From Apoderus coryli (taxonomy: Eukaryota > Arthropoda > Insecta > Coleoptera > Attelabidae), in assembly GCA_911728435.2 (NCBI GenBank), contig OU452198.1, forward strand, positions 15,720,001 through 15,784,000: 64,000 nucleotides of DNA, read 5' to 3'. Below are positions 11,836 to 23,625 of the stretch, piece after piece. Position numbers and translations under genes: made by a program. Below the pieces are notes generated by a model. That model saw nothing but the letters and a program-made list of their open reading frames with translations. It was not told the DNA's origin and did no database searches. How positions within the stretch are numbered: the first letter of the stretch is position 1; every line of letters starts with the position of its first letter.

Positions 11836-13050
11836 ATTTTTCTAGTTTTGATTTAAAAATTCTTTTTTTTGTACCTTGTGTTTTGCCGATGTTCTATTGT
11901 TACCAACACGTTTTTGTATTTCGATTATAATATAATTATATTTACAGGCGACATTAATAAGACTGTGGGTGGAAAATATATCCAGTCGTAAAGTCGTAAG
12001 GAACACAGATATAGTAAGACATAACGGATATACCAATGGATAATGCGTAGGCTCAAATTGAATCTTGATATATCCTTCATGGATCAAGAAGTTTTGATCA
12101 ACCAAAACACTATACAATCTTTAACTGAAATCGTCTCGTTGGCCCTCAAACTCTACATCTACATCCACAGGCTAGTGGAGGATACAAGACTGTTGTATTG
12201 GATGCATATAAAGATATTTGAGAGAGGGGAATATAAATACAAAGTAAGATACCATATTTCGCAACTGGTCACGGTGACGATCACTGTCGATAATTCGTAC
12301 CGTGGTGCCCTGCAATATAAATAATTTGTCACATGAAGCAGTCCTATTCCCGATATGGCTAAGTATTAGTGCATAATATGTACTTCTTCACTTATGATGC
12401 TAAAACTAGCCTTATATTCCTTCATTGGAACGACATTCTTACCAGGAGGTAATGAGCCAATAAAGTGGTTTACGGTAACAGAAGAATATGTCGAATATAG
12501 CAAAGTGTTTTAGAAATTTTGGATTAATTTTTCACGTGAGCTTAGAAGCACTATCGTTTTGCATCCCTCCATATATGCCATCTTGTATTTTATTTTTTTA
12601 ATAAAAATAGAAGAAATCGTCTGCAAAAATAGAACACGTTTAAATCATTCATTCCCAGGACATGACACAATTATTTTTTTAGTATATGATTGCTCTAAAT
12701 TCTTCTATAATTATACGCCTTTGAATAACCAGCCAAAGAATTTGATATGTTAAAGGGTAACGCCTTTGAAGATTGTGTGTAGTTGAGTCGTTAAGGTTAA
12801 GAATATTGAGGTCTGTTCCTATTGCCAAACACGATTTGAAACATCTTAACTATTTAGAATTTAAAGAAGCAAATAAAAATAAGTTCCATTGAACTTATTA
12901 TAGAATACCACAGCTGTTCAGTAGTTTATTTGAATCCAATATAAAGGGTGTCCACAAATATGCTCGCAAAACTGCTGTTTCTTCAACAGCATTAATGGCG
13001 CTTACATTATAGCATTTATGTTAGATATTCAGAGTACCAAACTTTGATTT
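11836..13050. other. no recognisable gene
   Basis: Open frames of 91 (minus, 11842-12117) and 93 codons (plus, 12043-12324) overlap on opposite strands with no family signature. I do not call either. A mariner-like GGGTGTCCACAAATATGC lies at 12945-12962. Confidence 0.35.
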
Positions 13051-13054
13051 TGGT

Positions 13055-14430
13055 ACATAAATAATAATAATAATAAGCGTTTTTATTGTTAACGAAAAAA
13101 ATTATCTACACACAAATTAATGGGTACTTATAACGATGGCGAGATCTAGCTGTAGCTATTCTATCTAACCACCATAAACTTACCTATGGAGAGTACAAAA
13201 ATAATATATGTAGAACACAAAAATACAATACAATATACACTCTCCCCTAATCATCTCTCATCATCTGATATTAACAAAAACATAATAATATATCAAACAT
13301 CTAGTTCCTTGTATTGCACAAAAATTATTTAACTTTATTCCAAAAAGTTACCGCAGTGGAACAGTTCTTAATACGCTGCGGCAGGGAGTTAAAAATTTTA
13401 ACGGCGCGGCGTTGAGGAAAATGATCGCTGAAATAAGGCAGTGGAGTGCTGTGGTATATTGAAAAGATTTCTATTTCTAGTTTCACGACCATGAATATAA
13501 TGGCCTCTATACAATGCAATTTTTCATGTAAATACTCAGGTCTGTTAAACTTATTGATTTTAAAAACCAATGTCTTTCATCCAGGCGAAGCCACTTAGAA
13601 GCATTGTAATACTCCGACACATGATCAAATTTCCTCAAATTATAAGAGAATTTTAAACAACTATTTTGGAACTTCTGGAGACTATTCTTATTTAACTCAG
13701 TTAGGTACGACCAGTAGAGAGCATAACAATAAGACAACCCAGATAGCATCAAGGCATCGCATAATCTCAATTTTATCTCTGTCGTCAGCAAATGTTTTGA
13801 CAAATATAGCATCTTTAACTTAAAATAACTTTTTTTTTAGCAAATTTGCTACTAAAGTATCAAATCTAAGTTTCGAGTCAAGGGCGAGTCCTAAATTCTT
13901 GCAACTGCTTGTACCTCGCAGGACGGTATTAGTTAGTTCTACATTAAACAAATTCGAATTCATTATCTCATCAGCATTTTTACCAAACTGAACAAGTTGC
14001 GTTTTATAACGATTTAAAACCAGACCGTGACACTCAGAGAGTTGAGAAATGGTTTCCAGATCATTATTAATGGCTCTGGTAGCATAATAAGCATCCTCAA
14101 TTTTATAAGAACAATAAAGCAGCATACTGATGTGTACTGCAGAATTGCAAAAAGCGACTGAAATCCGCCGTGCATACAGAAAACAATAAACGTCCCAGGA
14201 CACTACCCTGAGATACTCCTTTGACAACAGCCCCAAACGCCGAGAAATCCGAGTGAACCACAACCCTCTGGCTCCTACCGCTCAAGTAATTTTTAAAGAA
14301 ACACAATTTTGTGATAAGCAAAAATAGTGTAATTTGTGCAATAGTGTTGTGTGCTGAATAGTATCGAAAGCTTTACTATAGTCAAGCAAGACCAGTAATC
14401 GTAAATCGTAAGAGTATTTATAAAAGTATA
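13055..14430 (-). pseudogene. LINE C: reverse-transcriptase half and 3' end
   Basis: Read on the minus strand with several frameshifts: LLDYSKAFDTIQHTT, YLSGRSQRVVV, VVKGVSQGSVLG, then NDLETISQLSECHGLVLNR, SCKNLGLALDSKLRF, LSGLSYCYALYWS and a C-terminal FPQRRAVKIFNSLPQRIKN. The expected ADD catalytic segment is degraded (about 14120-14150). The 3' end abuts an (ATT)n-type tail (ATAATAATAATAATAA on the plus strand, 13061-13076). The 5' side is cut inside the polymerase, where it meets LINE A. Non-functional, 5'-truncated copy. Confidence 0.85.
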
Positions 14431-14459
14431 CAAAATTGATTTGGATTAATCAATAATTA

Positions 14460-15116
14460 TTATTGCAAATAATAGATGCCGAGGAAGATCAAAACGCTAC
14501 CTTTTGGTGTCCCTATGTCGATACTCCTGTATTCGGAATAATGGGATCCTATTTTCACTCGAAAGCGGTGGTAATCGAGGTAGGAAGAAATCCAATCATT
14601 CATATTTCCCCTAAGCCCAATATACTTCAATTTTGTGGAAACAAAAGTCTTATCTACAGTATCAAATGCCTTAGAGAGATCGAAGAATAAGGCGACTGTA
14701 TATTGCCCATCATCAGTGATCTGCTCAACATACTGCACAAAATCAGTTATACACGTTTCGGCCCCTCCTAAAGCAGTGCTGACAGTCCATCAACAAACTG
14801 GCGGCATTCAGAAAATCCACAATTCGATTCGACATAACATTTTTGAAAATCTTTGAAAACATAGTCAATAATGCTATAGCCCTATAATTTACAACCTCCA
14901 TAGAGTCACCTTTCTTGTGAATAGTAACAATCACGGTACTTTTGAGTTCTGTTGGGAAACAGACCGCTTCAGAAGTTTACTCAGGATCGGCGCCATTTCG
15001 TCAATGCAACATTTTATAAGAAAAAGTGGTAACTCATCTTCTCCAGTTGACCTTTTATTAGATAACTCATTCGTTAGCAGTTTGATGTCAGTCTCGTTCA
15101 CAGTTGTAAAAAACAT
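14460..15116 (-). pseudogene. LINE A: reverse transcriptase, first half
   Basis: Minus-strand frames give NELSNKRSTGEDELPLFLIK (finger), VTIHKKGDSMEVVNYRAIAL, FSKIFKNVMSNRIVDFL, QHCFRRGRN, ALFFDLSKAFDTVD, WISSYLDYHRF and IDIGTPKGSVL, separated by frameshifts. It stops just before the ADD catalytic box, where LINE C begins. The endonuclease portion at 16555-17540, same strand, is probably the 5' part of this same copy, split by LINE B. Confidence 0.85.
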
Positions 15117-16227
15117 TGTTCTTGGATTGGGTTGGGTAGTGTTTTGGGACCATTGCTTTTTACGATATACCTATACTTCAACATTTCCTAAGGTCTTGAA
15201 GAATTGTAATTATCATATGTATGCTGATGATACGCAGCTGTATTATTCCTTTCCACCCTCGGAGTATGAAACGGCGCAAGCTAATATAAACGAGGACTTG
15301 GCTGCGCTTCTAAAGGTATCATCGGATCATCAGTTGGAGCTCAATGCAAGTAAAACAATATCTATTTTAAATAGTAGTGAAAATGTCCGGTCGTTTCTCT
15401 TGGAGAATTTAAATATTGAGGTTGGATCTGATCGTGTATCATTCAATGACGCGGCAAGCAATTTGGGTTTAAAAATGGACTATAAGATGCGTTTTAAGTA
15501 ACACATAACCTCTAAACTTCGGATAGCCTATGGTACACTGAAACAAATATATCCTCATAGACATTACCTAAATAGGGAAACTCGATCAATGCTCTGTGAG
15601 ACTTCGGTGCTATCCCATCTCAACTACTGTGAAACCATATATGGTCCATGTCTTGATGGTATGGATATTGGACGGGTTCAGAAGCTGCAAAATTCTTGCC
15701 TAAGGAACATGAACATATGAACACTTGTGCGGAATATGATCTTATTGGTCAGAAATGATGGAGTCTGAAATTTTAAAACTTTATAAAAAAAAGCAGGCAG
15801 CATGCAACGTACGACAATTATACATATTCAGACAATATAATGGTATCAGAAGACGACAGAGGGTTTCTTATAAATTAAGGGAAACCAATTGTCTGAATAT
15901 GTATAATCGTCGTACGTTGGATGCTGCCTGCTTTTTTTATAAAGTTTTAAAATTTCAGACTCCATCATTTCTGACCAACAAGATCATATTCCGCACAAAT
16001 GTTCATAATTTAAATATCAGACGTAAAACAATTATAACTGTACTAATTCATAAAAAAGAAATTTACAAACGGTCTTTTTCGTATAACGTTGCACTGCTTA
16101 TGAATCGGTTTCAAGTGAAGGATTTCGTTATGTTATCGAATACATTTAGAGATAAGTTGAGAGAGTATTTATTGTGCAGTCAATAGATATAGATATTTTT
16201 GTTGTTTTATATTTTATATTATAGGTG
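15117..16227 (+). pseudogene. LINE B: reverse transcriptase C-terminal half
   Basis: Begins at GSVLGPLLFTIY (slightly frameshifted), then a long frame with MYADDTQLYYSF (catalytic Asp pair), EDLAALLKVSSDHQLELNAS and AASNLGLKMDYKMRF. After a stop near 15499 the match continues as LINE thumb/C-terminus (SHLNYCETIYGPCLDG, RRTLDAACFFYKVLKF, KRSFSYNVALLMNRFQVKDF). The 3' UTR seems to run on past the SINE to about 16554. A palindromic rearrangement sits at 15716-16006. It lies in opposite orientation inside LINE A. Confidence 0.85.
15716..16006. repeat. ~120-bp inverted duplication inside LINE B
   Basis: The arm 15716-15836 is the near-perfect reverse complement of 15888-16006 (for example GATGGAGTCTGAAATTTTAA versus TTAAAATTTCAGACTCCATC), with a ~50-base spacer. 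The right arm carries the normal LINE reading frame (RRTLDAACFFYKVLKFQTP). The left arm is therefore the extra, inverted copy. Confidence 0.9.
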
Positions 16228-16239
16228 GGTGGGTATATA

Positions 16240-16518
16240 CCTTCCTTCCTTCCTCTATTTTTTGGCCTCTACACTTAGGTAATACAGCCATCTTTGTAAT
16301 TCTTGGATCTACAGTTTAGCGTGGAATCCGAACCACGGTCATCGACCGCCAGATGCCAGCACCCACGATTATATAGTCAATAACTACTTGGCATAGGCAG
16401 GTCTACCGACTCGACCGGGAGCACCGTCCACCCATCCAACCACCATCCACGCGACTAGATACTGCGATATCATAATCACGTCGATGCGCGCTTGCACATG
16501 TGGGCATCTCCCGGCCAA
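16240..16518 (-). mobile_element. GC-richer SINE-like element, copy 2 (full length)
   Basis: A 279-bp GC-richer unit flanked by GGTGGGTATATA (16228-16239) and GGTGGGCATATA (16519-16530), a 12-bp target duplication with one mismatch. On the minus strand it starts GGCCGGGAGATGCCCACATG and ends in (GGAA)n. GGTTCGGATTCC (plus-strand complement 16323-16334) is close to a Pol III B box, but lies about 185 nt from the head, farther than in a normal tRNA-derived SINE. No open frame. Inserted in the 3' region of LINE B. Confidence 0.85.
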
Positions 16519-16554
16519 GGTGGGCATATAATTTTTATATTTTGTTTATTGTTT

Positions 16555-17540
16555 TTAGTTGATTTTTAGGCTACAGCAGCTCTTGATATGTCTATCAAGA
16601 AGCTTATTTAATACGCCTTTTAGTATACCATGGGAGACCATACATCTATGCTCATCTTTTATTGCTGATATCATGTTATTAATTAGATCGGCTTTTCCAG
16701 TGAGATACCTAAACGTATTCCACTTATTGGAGGAAGTCAGCAAATCGCGTCTAAATCTTGATTTTTTTTCCGAATATTTCTGCTTACATCCCTTTTTAGA
16801 AACTTACTTATAAGTCTGATCCAGTTCAGCGTTAGAAACATGACTTCTTAGCCAACTGAGACGTTGAAGTTTGTCTTCAACTCGTGCGAGAACTGAATTT
16901 GATCGCATGAAGCTCGCCCGTTGGAATAGGGGACACGACGCACAGGAAAACTACGTCGAAAGACCACTTTAAATATCTCCAGAAGTTAGAAAAAAGAACA
17001 TCAAAACGCACACCCAGATCCGTTGGCAGACCGTACGTCCACGCCTAAATTCAGTGATTGCAGACTCAGTAAATGGTCTTTTACAAATATAGGTAGGTAG
17101 CTTAGCTATCTCTCCTTCTCCTCGACAGCACACATCTGATCAGGTTTAGATGTACACAATTGAGCTTTATGGTCAGAGAAGCCCTTATAGAAGTTTCTGA
17201 TTTTCAGTAAGTATAGAATCGATGGTCGAACTCACGGTTACCCCATTTCGAAGTTTGAGAACCCTCGTCAGATCATTAACAAGAGAGTGCAGTTGGAATG
17301 AATAAATTAAATCTGACAAAATTTTTGTATTTCGATATCCCATCAGAGTTTAGATTCAAGTCGCCGCAGAGTAAAATGCATTTGTATATTTTAGTAATAA
17401 TACTAAGTAAATGAGAAAACTGACTTACAAAAATTTCAATGTCACCTGTAGGTGGCCTATAAATACTACAAATACACAATACTTAATCATAAGACACACA
17501 ACTACATTCAAAATGCGATTCGACTGATATCGCCGCAGTG
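16555..17540 (-). pseudogene. LINE A: endonuclease part
   Basis: The minus strand encodes CSIYRPPTGDIEIFVSQFS and LLCGDLNLNSDG, the conserved S-I-Y-R-P-P and G-D-x-N boxes of APE-type LINE endonucleases. Frameshifts follow, then PTYICKRPFTESAITEFRR and SNKWNTFRYLTGKADLINN from the linker. It ends where LINE B's 3' end begins, and the polymerase part resumes at 15116. Confidence 0.75.
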
Positions 17541-17582
17541 AAATTCATAGCTTGCCATTTTTGCAGAACATCGTGTCTAACA

Positions 17583-18510
17583 TACCGGGTGTCCCACCGG
17601 GAAGGGATTCGATCGATTATGTAGAAACTACACTGTGGAGCAATCTGAAAATCTGGTGTAGTCCGTAGGTCGATGGGACCAATACGGCTAAAATGTTTTC
17701 AAGAATCTAGCACTTTCGGTTATAACGGAACTGTGTGTCAACTACCTTATTTCAAATACCACCCTATATAAATTTTATTTATTTTTTGATTCTCCTTGTA
17801 ATTCTAAACATATTTTATGCATATTATGTTGTACCTATCGCCAGCCGTTTTCGAAATATTTCAAGTTTTATGTCAAAAATGATGTTTTCAGAATAAAGAA
17901 TAATAACAATTTCTTATTGTATGGAAGCTTTAATAATTTAATTTGTTAGAATATCCTAGGAGATATAGACCTACTTTAGGCGCCTACGTATATTTTTTTA
18001 GTAAATATGAATACAGGGTATTTGAAAAAAAGGTTAAAAAATCAAATTGAAAAAAGTGTCATAATTCAAAATTTTTAAATGGCAACCCCCCATTTTATAT
18101 ATTTTTTATTTTTTTGCATCAAAAATAACGGCAAGTTTATGAAAGGATGTCTATCCCAAAAACTAATAGTTTTCAAAATATTGGCAATTTTACATTTTTC
18201 TATTGCAATAGTGATATGAATTTGAAATTTAATTGATTTTAGTTGGCCACGATGGCTTTATATAGCAAATAAATATGACACTTGCCAAAAACAATCAACA
18301 ATTATGACAAATTCTAGACATTAATTAGTAGTAATAATCATGGCGAGCGTATAAATTATACTAACGCATACTATCTAAATTTCTTGAAAACATTTTAGTT
18401 AAATTGGCTCCATCGACCTAAGTACTACGCCAGATTTTCAGATTGTTCCACCGTGTAGTTTCTCCATAATCGATCGAATCCCTTCCCGGTGGGACAGCCG
18501 GTATAGGTAT
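17583..18510. mobile_element. mariner-type MITE with GGGTGTCCCACC ends
   Basis: Left end ACCGGGTGTCCCACCGGGAA at 17584. Right end (GAATCCCTTCCCGGTGGGAC then AGCCGGTA) at about 18477-18504 is its inverse, both next to TA. Inside are the block shared with 8400-8600 and 58240-58830 (AATAATAGTTTTCAAAATATT-type sequence, then TTGGCCACGATGGCTTTATA). So one mariner derivative sits inside another. No coding sequence remains. Confidence 0.7.
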
Positions 18511-18805
18511 TGCAACACTTCCGTGACTCTGTAAGGACCTACAGAACGATGAAAATAAGGAGTATGACTGCTTGAAGTCTCACCGCGTTCAGCCAGTATT
18601 CACAGATACATAAAAATTCAACATTATTTCGGTTCAGGTACAATTTTAGAAGATCTAACTTATTTACTAAACTTTAGACATTAATATGTAATACGTTTAT
18701 AATATTATGTACTAAATCCATACACAATGACAAATTCAAATTCAAAATTCTCGTATGTATAGTTTTCTATATACAGATCTATTTGGTTTCCGATGGGATA
18801 CCCTG

Positions 18806-18952
18806 TATATTATCGTAATATTCTGTCTCACGAAATTTGATGCAAAGCGACCAATTCTACGCCGTAGAGATATCATTTTCTTTATATCTTTGCGGAGTAA
18901 ATTTGGTCGCTTTGCATCAAATGTCGTGAGACAGAATACTACGATGATATAA
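18806..18952. repeat. long hairpin (about 68-bp imperfect arms)
   Basis: TATTATCGTAATATTCTGTC... on the left is mirrored by GACAGAATACTACGATGATA on the right. TTTGATGCAAAGCGACCAA pairs with TTGGTCGCTTTGCATCAAA. The loop is about 10 bases. It could be a small MITE or a hairpin-RNA locus. The 65-codon frame across it is explained by the palindrome. Confidence 0.85.
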
Positions 18953-19123
18953 TATAAACAGAAAGAAAAACTGTAATGCGATATAATGTTTTATTTTTAT
19001 TTAGTTTAATAATTATTTAAAAAAAATTTCCCCGAGGTGGCTTCGATACTTTTCTCTTTGTTATACTATTATATTGTGATTACTTACACAATGCAAATCG
19101 CTTTTCTTGTAAACATTTAACAA

Positions 19124-19155
19124 CTGATGATGAAGCAGTAGATTCGAAACATGTC
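19124..19155 (+). other. hammerhead-like motif, degenerate
   Basis: CTGATGATGAAGCAGTAGATTCGAAAC: the CUGAUGA box, then only a 3-bp GAA/UUC stem, then GAAAC and ATGTCTGG. Weaker than the copies at 31355 and 61772. Confidence 0.4.
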
Positions 19156-19494
19156 TGGTCGGCTTTGAAAATTCCTAAAGCTCAAAGAGTGAATTATTAA
19201 ACGTTTTTCGAAGAGTTCCGACATTTATCTCTCATATAACGCATTCACTCTACTTCAGTATGGACTATTTCTTCAAATTATATTATTGCAAATTTTTTTA
19301 TCAATACTCAAGTAAAATATGGGGATACATTACAGTTTGGTTCCCAGTTTTTTTGGGGATATACACGACATTATTTTTAAATGAAATTTTTATTTTTAAA
19401 ATTTAAATTAGTTCGAAATTTTAGGAAAACTTCCTTTAAATGGATTTTTGCCGTGAGCTATTTTCTGAGTATAAGAAACCAACTAAAACTGTTT

Positions 19495-21620
19495 ATTTAT
19501 TTATTTTTTTATTTATTTATTTATTCTCCAAATGACATTACAAAATGTATAGAAGTCGTCAACGCAAAAAAAACTCAAATTTTAAATATATACATACAAT
19601 ATTTACAATCTTCACATATAAAATAACACATAATTGTAACTTCACAAAGACTATTAAACATTTAATGTATAAGACACATGTCAAAACACAACAGTTTCTA
19701 AATAACAGTTACTCGGGCATCCCGAGAAAAATACTCGTTAACAGAATATATCGTCTCAGATACATGAAACGATTTTAGTAACACTGAGAACTTCTTAATT
19801 TCGTTTATAGACTTCAAGTTATCTGGCGGTTTATTATAGATCATGATCCCCCGGCAATAAATTGACCTCTGAGTCAAATTGTATTTAAACTTGTTTAGGT
19901 GTAAGTCGTTTCGACTCCTTGTATTTACAGTGTGTATATCACGGGTTTGTGGAAAATTCTTTAAATTTTTTTGAATAAAAATACATATTTCATAAATGTA
20001 TAGAGCGTATATCGTTAAAATATTAAATTTCTGAATCACCGGCCTACAACTCTGTCTGTCGGGAAGCCCAGCTATGCATCTAATAATTCTTTTTTGCTTC
20101 ACAAATATATCATGCGTCATGGTAGTCACCCCATAAAAATACCCCGTAGCTCAGGCGCGACTCCACTTGGGCATAGTAAAGCATCAACAACTGACCCTGA
20201 TCCAAGACTGACTAAAGTGAGTTTATCAGATAAAAGGATGAATTTAACTGACCCACCACTCTCTCACAATGAAGCTTCCAGGTTAAACCGCTATCCATCC
20301 GAACACCCAAGAAATCCACATAATATGAGGCAGCAATCTCATCACCGCCAACTCTTACAGCAAGAGGCTGACATGTGCTTGGTCTAGCACTAAACCTCAT
20401 CAATTTCGTCTTTGATGAGTTAAAATAAAGGCAATTTTTCTCGAAGAACGCGCAAAACCTCCGAATAAGCCCAGCAGAATCCTCCTGAAGTTCATCTGCT
20501 GAAGCATTCGAAACAATGAAAGATATATCATCCGCAAAAGCTGTTAAAGGGACATCTGGAGTCACTGAGAATATCTCATTAACGTACAACACAAATAAAA
20601 CTGGCCCCAGTACCGAGCCCTGGGGCACACCGATGTGAGTATAGGTTGGTCTAGAATTCACAGTCCGTCTGTGAGTCGCATAGGTATGGGTGATACTGAC
20701 GTACTGCTGCCTATCACTCAAGAATGTCTTAATCCAATTCCACGCCGGTCCCGTAATTCCATAGCCAGATAAACGAGCCAATAAAATTTCATGATTCACA
20801 CAATCAAAGGCTTTACTGAGATCGCAGAAAATCCCAGCTGGAGCCTCACCTCGTTCTATATATCTCAAAATCTCTCCGTACACTGACTCTATAGCTGTTT
20901 GTGTAGATTTCCCACTCGGAAACCCATGCTGTCTTCGTGAAATAATATTATTTCAACTCAAGAAAATACTTAGTCTGTCGAGAAAACAAATCTCAAAAAG
21001 CTTCGAAAATGACGATGAAATAGTCACAGGTCTATAATTTTCTAACTTATGTATGTTTCCTTTTTTATGTATGGGAATTACTTTACCTATTTTGAGCATA
21101 CTTGGAAAATTTCCACTACAAAAAGATAAGTTTACAAGATACGCAAAAGGTTTAGATATTTTAACAATAATATACCTTATTAAAAATGGTGGGATTTCAT
21201 CTACTCCAGGGAACCGCTTGTTTTTAAGTTTATTCATTATTAATTCATAAAACTCGAACTCAGTAAAGGGACACAGCATCGAATTCTGCGTTGTGAAATC
21301 CGAGTTAAGCTCACCCCCATTCTGGTTGCCCTGTACATTTCCAACTAATTCAATAGCAACATCGCGAAAATACGGACACTCACACTTTTTGTTATCATTC
21401 ATATCAATAGATATGTTTTTGTATTATTCGTTAAATGCCTCACCATAGACCAAGCGCTGCTGACCGCGTTCTCAGAGGTCATGATTTTGTTCTCATAATA
21501 GCCCTTCCTCACATCATTAACTAGTTTTCTGTGTTCCCGCTTTGCTCTATTATAAGCATCTTTTAAGGTAGGCTGTTCTTTATACCAACAAAACAAATCT
21601 TTCAAGTTTTTACTTTACTT
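19495..21620 (-). pseudogene. LINE D: near-complete reverse transcriptase, 5'-truncated
   Basis: The minus strand carries, in order: AKREHRKLVNDVRKGYYENK (linker), RFPGVDEIPPFLIRY, GKVIPIHKKG, LENYRPVTISSSFSKLFE, QHGFPSGKSTQTAIESVY, IFCDLSKAFDCVNHEILL, HIGVPQGSVLGPVLFVLYVN, FADDISFIVS, YFNSSKTKLMRFS, YVDFLGVRMDSGLTWKLH. After a frameshift near 20130-20210 follow KQKRIIRCIAGLP and TQRSIYCRGIMIYNKPP. One in-frame stop splits the long frame at 20953-20955. The 3' end is an A-rich (TAAA)n tail (plus strand 19492-19532). The best-preserved polymerase in the window, but no endonuclease. Confidence 0.9.
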
Positions 21621-22254
21621 TACTTTTGAGATATGAAGTAGCAGTCACATAAAAGTCAGAGTCATTGACAGTTAAGGAGAAAATGTTTCTCAGGCTCGGA
21701 TAGTTTGGAAAACTAGTTAATTTCATTAATTGTTAAAGTTGATTCGTCTATAGTTATTGGAATGTACCTAGAATTAAGAATCAATCTTCACAAAATAATT
21801 TTTAGTTAAAACTTGTCCTTTTTTTTTTTAGAAAACCATACATGTTTCGGAATCATCTTATTCGATCATGAGTGATTTATTAAGGAACTCACAAGAACAA
21901 CGAAGAATAAGAGAATCTAGATTTGATCGCATCTCACTGTTTCGAAAACAGCTGTATGTTATATATAAATAGAAATAAGAATAATTGTAATACATAGTTA
22001 AAAAATTATTTTCACTTTATATTTTTTTTTAAGGTTAAGATCTTAAAATTTAATTTAAGAAAATTTTACTTTAAGTAAAGTATATTATTGTTCGGCACCT
22101 TTTATATATTTTTATATCGTTATTAACAATATTTGCTTATTCTTGAACCGTAATCCTAATCACTTCAACACAACATACCAGGCAATTAATATTGTCAAAT
22201 CCATCTTTATAAAAAAATGAGGATTGTATATTTGAATGTGTGCGCTCGATAATA
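21621..22254. other. no gene seen
   Basis: AT-rich spacer. It contains a decayed minus-strand copy of the hammerhead-like motif at 21843-21873 (ATGTTTCGGAAT...GATCATGAGTG). Confidence 0.4.
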
Positions 22255-23625
22255 ATAATAGTACAATATGCATTTTTTTAGATTTGGCACGGGCTTTCGA
22301 TACCGTACATCACGAAACACTGATTGGAATTATGAATGATAGGGTTTAGAGGAATAGGACTGGAACTCATTAAAACTTATTTAACAAACAGAATCCAGTA
22401 CGTACGAATTGATAGCGAAATAAGCGAACCTCAATCTGTAGAATATGTAGTTCCACAAGGCACTGTTTTGGGTCAGATATTTTCAATTTTTACATCAATG
22501 GTCTTTATCAATTATCCTGCAGAGGCGATGTATCATCATTTGCCGATGACACTGTGATTCTGTATACTGCTGGGACTTGGAGAGAAGTGCAAGAAATTGC
22601 TGAAGAAGACATGTCTTTAATTAAAGCGTGGTTTGATGAAATGTACCTATCAATTAATTTTTAAAAGACTCAATATACTGCGTTTAGTTGTAATAACGCT
22701 CAAGCACCTCCATTCAGAGAATTAAATATAAAAGACGCGACGAATCAAGTGACGATTTCTCAGACGAATTCTATAACATATCTGGGTATTGAAATAGACA
22801 GATTTTTAAAATGGGACAAGCATATACAAAATTTAGTCAAAAAAATACGTTATCTCATTTTTAAGTTTCGACAGCTAAGGTCATTTCTATCTAGATCTCA
22901 GTTAATTGCTGTATACTATGCTCTGGTTCAATCTCTGTTGCAGTACGGAATTGTTGGTTGGGGTGGTGCTTACAATGTGCATGTAAAGCCGCTAGAGCCT
23001 ATTCAAAAACTGTTACATAAAATCATCTTCAATAGGGCTAAATTGTTTTCAGCTGAATTATTGTTCATCATGAAAATATACAAGGCATAAGAAAGAAAAA
23101 CAGTTTTCTCAACTAAAAGCTTCTAAAAGAAAAGGGCAACGTTCTTTTAATTTCTTGTCACCGAGAATATATTCCAATATTCCTGTAAATATAAGAAATA
23201 TTGAAAATATATTTCATTTCAAAAGAAAAATAAAAACATGGGTTTCGGATTGTTCCTCAAAATTAAATAAATTATTAAATTGAAGTGCAGTTCTCGAGTG
23301 TGCTGGTTCTATTGGTTCTATTGTTTTTTATTGTATTGTTTTTGATTTTTTGTGTCTAAATGTAATAGGGAATTGTTTTGTATCATGACTTATGAATAAG
23401 TGTTTATTTTTTTTTCTTTCGGTTTAGGGTATTACAAAATTTTTAATATTAATACTTATGTTGTGATTAGATCGTATACGAGTGTACGCTTCGAAATGAG
23501 TTGATGGCATCCACGCACAAACCATTTTTTGGTTTCAGTGGAGGTATTTCATTTATTTCTGGCTGACATAAATTGTGTTTACAAGAATGTATATATTATT
23601 TGGAAATAAATTATTATTATTATTA
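22255..23625 (+). pseudogene. LINE E: C-terminal reverse transcriptase and 3' UTR
   Basis: Plus-strand frames: FLDLARAFDTVHHETLIGI, then (frameshift) GFRGIGLELIKTYLTNRIQY, YVVPQGTVLGQIFSIF, (frameshift) FADDTVILYTAGTWREVQEI, SITYLGIEIDRFLKWDKHI and ALVQSLLQYGIVGWGGAYN. At least three frame breaks disable it. The 3' end is AAATAAATTATTATTATTAT at about 23605-23624, an (ATT)n tail like that of LINE C. Confidence 0.85.

Larger units (their letters stand above)
18511..19494. other. no gene seen; holds a hairpin and a hammerhead-like motif
   Basis: Apart from the hairpin at 18806-18952 and the CTGATGA...GAAAC motif at 19124, there is only AT-rich sequence. An 81-codon frame ending at 19626 runs into the LINE D tail and is not credible. 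Confidence 0.4.

Noticed and set aside
12043..12324. 93-codon open frame on the plus strand
   Set aside because: It overlaps a 91-codon frame on the other strand and has no motif, splice context or homologous copy. Random frames of this size are expected in 64 kb.
18755..18952. 65-codon frame over the 18.8-kb hairpin
   Set aside because: Its second half mirrors its first through the palindrome. No protein character.
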